A stretch of DNA of 12,468 bases from Candidatus Poribacteria bacterium (GTDB taxonomy: Bacteria; Poribacteria; DTPJ01): positions 1-12,468 of the forward strand of contig DTPJ01000739.1 of NCBI GenBank assembly GCA_011334435.1. The letters run 5' to 3'. The notes beneath the pieces are model-generated. The model was not told the DNA's origin and searched no databases. It saw only the letters and a list, made by a program, of their open reading frames with translations. This document shows positions 7,504-12,468 of the stretch, piece by piece. The position numbers and the translations under genes are program-made. Positions within the stretch are counted from its first letter, which is position 1. Each line of letters opens with the position of its first letter.

Positions 7504-8718
7504 TTACGTGTTATGTAACTGATAAAGATAATTATGGAAATTTTCTGCAATCTTTTCCCATGTGTAATTTTGAAGAATTATGTTTCTACCAACTTTTCCC
7601 CAGTCGTTAAGTTTTTCTTTATTTTTTGCCGCAAACTCTATAGCTTTTGCAATTGCCTCGGGATTTGCAGATGCTATATAAATAGCGCATTTTTGATTAC
7701 TCATAATCCTTCTATGCAATGGAAGATCAGTTGCTAAGACAGGTTTTTCCATTGAAAGGTACTCCAAAACATTAAGAGGAGATTGAAACCACCAGTAAGG
7801 ATAGTTTGGAGTAGGACTGATGCCCACATCACACATGCTAATAAATCTTGGAACATCCTTGTAATCGACTGGATCATGAACAAACACAATATTCTGAATA
7901 TTTTCTTTCTTGATTAATAATTTAAGATGTTTTGCAAGTGGCCCTGAGCCTAGAATAAAAAAGACAACATCGGAACGTCGCTTAGCTACTATTTTCATGG
8001 CTTCGATGACCTGATTTATACCCCGAGTCGAAACAAGATATCCGTGGTAAAAAACAACGAATTTCCCTGAAAGCCCAAGTTTTGCTTTAAGTTCATTACC
8101 TTGAGTGCGCCAATCCTCTGGGTTAAACAATGCTATATTAACCCCGTTTTCCCATACCCCTACTCGGTTTGGGTCAATTGAAAAGTTCGAACATAATCTT
8201 TTTTTCTCCATCGGAGTAACTATGGTGATACCCGAAAATATTTTCTTTGCAATAAGAACTGAAATAAAAAAGAAAAATTTATGTAACGCGCCATAAAAAC
8301 CCTGAACTTCAACAGGGATACTTCTGATGTCCAATATGAACTTCGTCTTTTTAAATTTGGATATTATAATGCTGGGCAAAACACTAATACTTAACATGCC
8401 CTTTTCAACAATCACAAAATCAGGGTTAAACCTTAAAATAATTATAGGAACCAAAAATATCGTCACAAACGAATAGATTACAGGTGCGATAATAGGAGAG
8501 TACCTTATCGGAACCTGAAGAATTTTAGTGTAAGCAAATGAACTCTTAGAAGTTTTTTCTTCGAGTTTGAATACCGCCTTTGATTTCATACCAAGCAGAA
8601 AAACATGATAACCTTTATTTGCCAAGCTTCGTATTAATTCTAATTGAGCAGTTCTATGAAGAGAGACATCAAAAATTAATGGACTAACCCATAAAATATT
8701 TCTTTCGGCATTTTTCAT
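7504..8718 (-). CDS. Family 4 (GT-B) glycosyltransferase, variant donor motif
   Basis: Using the ATG at 8718 this protein has 404 residues; TTG 8736 and GTG 8730 in the same frame would add six or four. NILWVSPLIF opens the N-terminal Rossmann domain. Around residues 80-120 and 145-165 are hydrophobic patches likely to contact the membrane. FVVFYHGYLVSTRGINQVIE (about 220-239) begins the donor domain, and FILGSGPL follows. The usual E-x7-E motif appears as FQSPLNVLEYLSMEKPVLAT: only the second Glu (about 319) is kept and Phe replaces the first. SPLxxLEYL is a recognised variant of GT4 enzymes and does not imply loss of activity. YTWEKIAENF near the C-terminus is typical of the family. It stands in the same orientation as the other transferases, 155 bases before the next one. 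Confidence 0.88.
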   Translation of the reverse strand: MKNAERNILWVSPLIFDVSLHRTAQLELIRSLANKGYHVFLLGMKSKAVFKLEEKTSKSSFAYTKILQVPIRYSPIIAPVIYSFVTIFLVPIIILRFNPDFVIVEKGMLSISVLPSIIISKFKKTKFILDIRSIPVEVQGFYGALHKFFFFISVLIAKKIFSGITIVTPMEKKRLCSNFSIDPNRVGVWENGVNIALFNPEDWRTQGNELKAKLGLSGKFVVFYHGYLVSTRGINQVIEAMKIVAKRRSDVVFFILGSGPLAKHLKLLIKKENIQNIVFVHDPVDYKDVPRFISMCDVGISPTPNYPYWWFQSPLNVLEYLSMEKPVLATDLPLHRRIMSNQKCAIYIASANPEAIAKAIEFAAKNKEKLNDWGKVGRNIILQNYTWEKIAENFHNYLYQLHNT

Positions 8719-8763
8719 AGCATAAACCACAGTCAAATTATCTTATGCATTACAGAATTGTCT

Positions 8764-8772
8764 GATATATTA
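8764..8772 (-). promoter_or_regulatory. TATA-like box before the GT4 gene at 7504-8718
   Basis: TAATATATC on the minus strand would place transcription start near 8741, giving a leader of about 5 bases for TTG 8736 or 23 bases for ATG 8718. It lies in an 86-base intergenic gap. AT-richness makes chance matches common. Confidence 0.35.
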
Positions 8773-8822
8773 ATGATTCTTCCTTAAACAATATATGACT
8801 ACAAACTCTACAAAGATAAAAA

Positions 8823-9986
8823 CTATTTAGAGGATAATAATTCATTGTAAACTCCTATTATTTTGGGAATAATGATGCTTTTAGAATAGAGTTGAGCCTT
8901 CACTTTATTGTTTTTTCTTAAATTTGTGCGAAGCGATTCATTTGATATAATCTTAAGCACCGCTTCTGAAATTGCTACATGATTCCTTGGAGGGACCAAG
9001 AGACCATTTATGTTATTTTCGATTATTTCAGGTGATCCGCCGACATTCGTGCAAATGATAGGTAAACCTGCAGCAAGTGCATCGAGTAAGGAGATGCTAA
9101 AATTCTCGTAAATGCTGGTGGAAATATACAAATCTGAAGCGGATAACAGCAAGTCCAAATAACGGTTTGTTACACGTCCAGCAAAAAAAACATTAGTTAA
9201 ACGAGTTTTGTTAGTCATATTGATCAAGAAACTCTTTAGGGGACCATCGCCTACTATTATTAACTTGGCACGCGGGCATTCGCGAATGACGTTTGAAAAC
9301 GCTTGAATTAAATATTCTAATCCTTTTTCTACATCTAACCGCCCAACACATAAAATCACAAAATCCTTTGCATTCAAAAAAAGTTCCTTTCTTGCTACTT
9401 CCCTTGGGGGTAACCTTGCAAACTTTTCAATATTAATAGGATTCGGTATTACAATAGAACGAAGACCAATTTTCTTTTCGATCAGCTCAGCGTAATATTT
9501 ACTAGGACTAATAACTTTATCAGCATATTTTATTCCGAAAGCAAAGGACAAGTATTGATGAGCACGAAAAATATTTGAATGCCACAGTTTGGTGGCTAGT
9601 TCAGGAGGATAATCTAAAGGACACCAGTGTAAAGTGACTACCACTGGAATTTTATCTATTTTTTTGAAGAACCAAGAGGATGGCACAAAATTCATATAAT
9701 GAAAATGTAGTAAGTCGATATTTTTTTTCATCGCAAAGCTATGTATCCGCAAAGTGTGGTAAAAAACTTCAGAATCATAGAAAAAGTCTTCAACAAAAGG
9801 TTTACGAGATAACTTGAATATCGTTTTAAAGAAGTTCGAGCTATACGGAGAATTAGGATGATGAATAAACGCGTTAAAATGGCAAACCTCATGACCTGAT
9901 TTAATCAATTCTGATGAAAGCATAGCCAAATGTGATTCTCCACCACCCCATACAGATTTAAAAAGGCCACACAAGCCAATTCGCAT
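8823..9986 (-). CDS. Family 4 (GT-B) glycosyltransferase
   Basis: This 387-residue retaining glycosyltransferase shows the complete GT4 layout. MRIGLCGLFKSVWGGGESHL gives the first strand and the glycine loop with His19. LLHFHYMNFVPSSW and VVVTLHWCPLDYPPE lie in the acceptor domain, and VISPSKYYAELI leads to the linker. ILCVGRLDVEKGLEYLIQAF (211-230) carries the donor-phosphate Arg216 and Lys221, followed by IIVGDGPL. The E-x7-E motif is ENFSISLLD (Glu294, Asp302), so the second acid is Asp instead of Glu. GGSPEII and NGLLVPPRN close the donor site. The ATG start is supported by TGAGG nine bases upstream. It follows the next GT4 gene (10054-11244) by 67 bases, close enough for co-transcription. 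The C-terminal half resembles the enzyme at 6200-7348 (NGLLVxPRN, then S-N-E-x-LR), so the two may be paralogues. Confidence 0.92.
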   Translation of the reverse strand: MRIGLCGLFKSVWGGGESHLAMLSSELIKSGHEVCHFNAFIHHPNSPYSSNFFKTIFKLSRKPFVEDFFYDSEVFYHTLRIHSFAMKKNIDLLHFHYMNFVPSSWFFKKIDKIPVVVTLHWCPLDYPPELATKLWHSNIFRAHQYLSFAFGIKYADKVISPSKYYAELIEKKIGLRSIVIPNPINIEKFARLPPREVARKELFLNAKDFVILCVGRLDVEKGLEYLIQAFSNVIRECPRAKLIIVGDGPLKSFLINMTNKTRLTNVFFAGRVTNRYLDLLLSASDLYISTSIYENFSISLLDALAAGLPIICTNVGGSPEIIENNINGLLVPPRNHVAISEAVLKIISNESLRTNLRKNNKVKAQLYSKSIIIPKIIGVYNELLSSK

Positions 9987-9995
9987 CAGTATATT

Positions 9996-10000
9996 CCTCA
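9996..10000 (-). promoter_or_regulatory. Shine-Dalgarno TGAGG of the GT4 gene at 8823-9986
   Basis: TGAGG on the minus strand lies nine bases before the ATG at 9986, within the accepted range, and supports that start. Confidence 0.5.
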
Positions 10001-10053
10001 GATTTTTTATTTACTCGTTTACTTCTACAATTAGCGAAGTTCACATAATAATC

Positions 10054-11244
10054 TTATTCCGTATGCATCAACCAGTTATAAACCAAGACAGTGTCACGAG
10101 CTACGCTTCTCCAGTCAAATTTTTCGGCAAAACGTCTTGCAGATATTGATAATTCTCTTAACATTGTAGCATTGCGTATAAGTGTTTCTAAATGTTTGCT
10201 TAGAGAAACATAGTCCCCGACAGGAAAAAGCAAACCATCAATTCCATCACACATAAGACTAGGTATTCCCTCAATTTTTGAGCATACAACTGCATCACCA
10301 AAAGACATAGCTTCTAATAAGGCTATTGGACCCGCTTCATATTCTGAAGTCAGCACAAATATATCTGCGGCTTTATAATGTAACTCTAACTCGTTTCTTG
10401 GTAACCAGCCAGTGAATTTCACTATACCACTTAATCCAAATGCTTTTGACATATTAACTAATAGCGGTTTTATAGGACCATCACCACATATTACGACTTG
10501 ATAGCCTTGAACCCCGCGCCTCTGTAAAATTAGAATTGCCTTTAATAAGGTATCAATCCTTTTTCGCGGAATATGTTGGGAGGCCGTTAAAATAAGCAAT
10601 TTCCCCGTAGGCAAATTCAATTTTTTCTTAGCTTCTTTTTTATCAGTAGGTGTTACCATAACAGGGAGGTTTACTCCACTCCGAATGATTCTAACTTTTT
10701 CCGGGGGGGTTTTATAAAATTTGACTAATTCTCTTGCAATTTGCCTAGAAGGCGTTATTACCCTCGCACTTGAAAAAAGACATATTAACTCAAGTAGAAA
10801 ACCTAAAAAAAAATAGAATCCGATTCGCTTTAAACTAGCAAAGTTTTTTTCGTTCCGCAATAATGTCTTGATGTCACCATAACTAGTGTCATGAAAAGTT
10901 GTCACTTTTTTGTCATGGATAACAAATGCGCCTACATAGGGTTCTTCCACATGGACTATGTCAAATTTCTCAGTTTTAAGTAGACGCTTAGCAAACCTAC
11001 TAAATTTAATAATATCTAGGGGTATTAACAAATCCGCACTTAATTGACGATTAGATCTGCTAATTATTGAGCTGGATGGTGGTAAAAAAATAACGTCAGA
11101 ATTTGAGTATTTTGGATTACCAAAGGACACCACTTTACAAGATAATCCAATTTCTTTCAAATTTTTCACTAAGTTAAAAGTGTGGACTGCTATGCCACCG
11201 ACCTCAAATGGTGGATATTCACGTGTTAAAAAGAGAACTTTTAT
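10054..11244 (-). CDS. Family 4 (GT-B) glycosyltransferase with apparent AUA start
   Basis: This GT4 enzyme has 396 residues when read from an ATA codon at 11242-11244. From there the protein begins (I/M)KVLFLTREYPPFEVGG, then IAVHTFNLVKNLKEIG, the textbook N-terminus of GT4 enzymes with the glycine loop and its His. The only canonical start in the open frame is GTG 11169, which would remove 25 residues including that loop; a TAA at 11263-11265 closes the frame upstream. AGGGGG lies seven bases before the ATA, and a TATA-like box sits 41 bases before it. Further motifs, numbered from the ATA, are: VEEPYVGAF near 99-107; ILTASQHIPRKRIDTLLKA near 218-236 with the donor-phosphate Arg and Lys; GDGPIKPLL; and SEYEAGPIALLEAMSFG with Glu303 and Glu311 as E-x7-E. 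FDWRSVARDTVLVY ends the fold. Either AUA is used as an initiator or a single base differs from ATG by error or mutation. Confidence 0.85.
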   Translation of the reverse strand: MKVLFLTREYPPFEVGGIAVHTFNLVKNLKEIGLSCKVVSFGNPKYSNSDVIFLPPSSSIISRSNRQLSADLLIPLDIIKFSRFAKRLLKTEKFDIVHVEEPYVGAFVIHDKKVTTFHDTSYGDIKTLLRNEKNFASLKRIGFYFFLGFLLELICLFSSARVITPSRQIARELVKFYKTPPEKVRIIRSGVNLPVMVTPTDKKEAKKKLNLPTGKLLILTASQHIPRKRIDTLLKAILILQRRGVQGYQVVICGDGPIKPLLVNMSKAFGLSGIVKFTGWLPRNELELHYKAADIFVLTSEYEAGPIALLEAMSFGDAVVCSKIEGIPSLMCDGIDGLLFPVGDYVSLSKHLETLIRNATMLRELSISARRFAEKFDWRSVARDTVLVYNWLMHTE

Positions 11245-11251
11245 GTAAAAT

Positions 11252-11257
11252 CCCCCT
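11252..11257 (-). promoter_or_regulatory. Shine-Dalgarno AGGGGG deciding the AUA start
   Basis: AGGGGG is followed by ATTTTAC (seven bases) and then the ATA at 11244. It is the strongest ribosome-binding motif in the window, and its spacing is ideal for the ATA but about 80 bases too far for GTG 11169. Confidence 0.65.
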
Positions 11258-11280
11258 AGAGTTTAGAAAATCCATTTCAG

Positions 11281-11290
11281 TTAAATAAAA
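11281..11290 (-). promoter_or_regulatory. TATA-like box for the GT4 gene with AUA start
   Basis: TTTTATTTAA on the minus strand is centred near 11286, so a transcript would start near 11260, just upstream of the AGGGGG ribosome-binding motif. The arrangement box, start site, Shine-Dalgarno and ATA is coherent, though the box itself is not a perfect consensus. Confidence 0.4.
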
Positions 11291-11324
11291 CAATTGTATA
11301 CTTAGATAGACAAACGAATTAGCC

Positions 11325-11522
11325 CTATTCTAAATAGCTTAACCATTTTAATATTTTAGCGCTTATTTTCTTCCTTAAGTAATATAATAACAGCAAAAAT
11401 AATGTTGATTTTTCGTGTTTTGCAACGACCTTGCTTATACTTGTTTCTACAAAATACTTCATCAGGATACTTCCAAATATACGCATAGAAAACAAGCATA
11501 AAATTAAGGCAATAAAGTTCAT
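11325..11522 (-). CDS. Possible small protein of 65 residues, unrecognised
   Basis: The ORF runs MNFIALILCLFSMRIFGSIL and so on, with a hydrophobic N-terminal segment (residues 2-22), a mixed middle with HEKSTLFLLLLYYLRKK, and a basic amphipathic end (KKISAKILKWLSYLE). It could be one or two short membrane segments, or the C-terminal remnant of a larger lost gene. An in-frame TAA lies two codons before the ATG, so it does not extend upstream. No Shine-Dalgarno precedes it. It fills the gap of about 320 bases between the aminotransferase and the GT4 gene, in the same orientation. I do not recognise it, and it may be chance in AT-rich DNA. Confidence 0.3.
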   Translation of the reverse strand: MNFIALILCLFSMRIFGSILMKYFVETSISKVVAKHEKSTLFLLLLYYLRKKISAKILKWLSYLE

Positions 11523-11566
11523 TTGTTATTGTGCAGAGTTGCAGAGATGGCAGAATTAAATTTCAA

Positions 11567-12468
11567 CTAAAATCTTGCACAAACAGAACGAACACTATCG
11601 ACTACATACCTTGTATCTTCACCAGACATGGCACAATGTAATGGCAAAGTGATGGTATTAGAAAGCACTTTTTCAGATATTATAAGGTCTTTAGCATTGC
11701 GTGTTATATATAAATTTTTGTATGCAGGTTGAAGATGGCAAGGAGGATAGAAAACATTTCCAGTTTCAACTCCAAATTCTTTCTCTAAAAGCTGTGTAAA
11801 TTTCGCTTTGTCGATGACCTCGCTGAGTATTAACGGGTACTTATAGTAGCTACTTCTATTACCAGATAGACACTTGACGATCTTGACAGACTTAAGCTTA
11901 TCAAAAGCATCATTGTATAAGTCTGCAATCTTGTTTCTCTTTGTAATGAACTCCTCAATTCGCTTTAACTGATAAATTCCTAAAATTGCTGAAATTTCTG
12001 GCAGCATCATATGTCTGCCCAGTTTAACAAACTCTGTTTTTCCAAGACCAGCTCCATAATATCTGATTCTTTTTGCTTCTTCAGCGAGTTCCGTGTCATT
12101 CGTGATAAGCATGCCGCCTTCCCCAGTAGTTAGAACTTTTGTTGGGGTAAAAGCAAATACAGCGGCATCACCAAATGTTCCAACTTTCTGACCGCCAATA
12201 GTAGCACCTACTGCATGTGTTGCATCCTCAATCAAAAAAAGACCATGTTTTTCGCAAATTCCCATTATTTCTCTCAGATCAGGATTTGGAAAACCAGCAA
12301 TATGAGTAACTATTACGCCGCAGGTATTTTCTGAAATATTGCGCTTAAGGCTGTTAGGGTCCATGGAAAGCGTTTCTTTTCGAATGCCCGCAAAAACCAC
12401 CTTGCCTCCAGCATATACAACGCTATTGGGAATTGAAATGAAACTGTTTGTACAAACTATAACTTCCC
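11567..12468 (-). CDS. DegT/DnrJ/EryC1/StrS sugar aminotransferase, N-terminus beyond right edge
   Basis: This PLP-dependent fold-type I enzyme transfers an amino group, usually from glutamate, to a keto-sugar nucleotide, giving an amino sugar for glycan building. The frame stays open to the window edge. Residues before the GTG at 12400 (EVIVCTNSFISIPNSVVYAG) match the conserved part just ahead of the visible GGKVVFAGI, so that GTG is internal. Roughly 299 residues of the usual 360-400 are visible. LIEDATHAVGA holds the Asp that contacts the PLP pyridine nitrogen. VFAFTPTKVLTTGEGGMLIT holds the Lys that forms the Schiff base (about the 110th visible residue). GRHMMLPEISAILGIYQLKR matches the conserved dimer and active-site helix region. 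FYPPCHLQPAYKN and TLPLHCAMSGEDTRYV are the typical C-terminal motifs. All key residues expected in this part are present. It is the first gene of the visible minus-strand cluster. Confidence 0.92.
   Translation of the reverse strand, partial: EVIVCTNSFISIPNSVVYAGGKVVFAGIRKETLSMDPNSLKRNISENTCGVIVTHIAGFPNPDLREIMGICEKHGLFLIEDATHAVGATIGGQKVGTFGDAAVFAFTPTKVLTTGEGGMLITNDTELAEEAKRIRYYGAGLGKTEFVKLGRHMMLPEISAILGIYQLKRIEEFITKRNKIADLYNDAFDKLKSVKIVKCLSGNRSSYYKYPLILSEVIDKAKFTQLLEKEFGVETGNVFYPPCHLQPAYKNLYITRNAKDLIISEKVLSNTITLPLHCAMSGEDTRYVVDSVRSVCARF

Noticed and set aside
11169..11171. GTG 11169 as the start of the GT4 gene, with no upstream coding
   Set aside because: The 25 codons before it encode the conserved GT4 N-terminus and are preceded by an ideal Shine-Dalgarno sequence. 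GTG 11169 has neither.
12398..12400. GTG at 12400 as the aminotransferase start
   Set aside because: The frame is open to the window edge, and the residues before the GTG match the conserved family sequence.
1..12468. CRISPR array, transposase or integrase
   Set aside because: No regularly spaced repeats and no recombinase or transposase motifs were seen on either strand.

Overview
The window looks archaeal, AT-rich and chromosomal. The first gene has an archaeal TATA box about 28 bases before a GTG start and no room for a leader. The polytopic membrane protein resembles the archaeal DUF2206/DUF1616 family, and the secreted protein is a NosD-like parallel beta-helix rich in N-glycosylation sequons. 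A deep-branching lineage of the Bathyarchaeia or TACK type is a guess; nothing here fixes the taxon.

Left edge (1-946): this stretch has no intact gene, but it is a gene graveyard rather than empty DNA. On the minus strand, 767 down to the edge, an uncharacterised two-helix membrane protein can still be read almost continuously through one in-frame stop and two compensating frameshifts. Head to head with it, on the plus strand at 793-946, is only the N-terminal piece of an NAD-dependent sugar epimerase/dehydratase (VLVTGGASFIGSH), itself frameshifted and then cut off. Base composition is richer in GC here and drops sharply after about 946, so this may be the edge of a replaced or inserted block.

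Centre (1089-2696, plus): a secreted beta-helix protein under its own promoter, convergent with everything that follows.

Right (2770-12468, all minus): a surface-glycan gene cluster. In order of transcription (right to left) it contains a sugar aminotransferase cut by the window edge, a doubtful 65-residue ORF, a GT4 glycosyltransferase, two more GT4 enzymes, a fourth GT4, a GT2 enzyme and a large polytopic GT-C-like membrane protein. Gaps of about 65-240 bases between the main genes, some with TATA-like boxes, suggest several transcription units rather than one tight operon. In the likely scheme, the aminotransferase makes an amino-sugar nucleotide, the GT4 and GT2 enzymes build an oligosaccharide on a lipid carrier at the inner face of the membrane, and the polytopic protein acts on the lipid-linked glycan at the outer face. 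The beta-helix protein may be a glycosylated surface protein or may bind or cut the polysaccharide. No flippase, oligosaccharyltransferase or priming phosphoglycosyltransferase is visible, so the pathway must extend beyond the window.

Most notable: the GT4 gene at 10054-11244 appears to start at an AUA codon with a strong Shine-Dalgarno sequence. The first canonical start, a GTG at 11169, would remove the first strand and the glycine loop of the fold.
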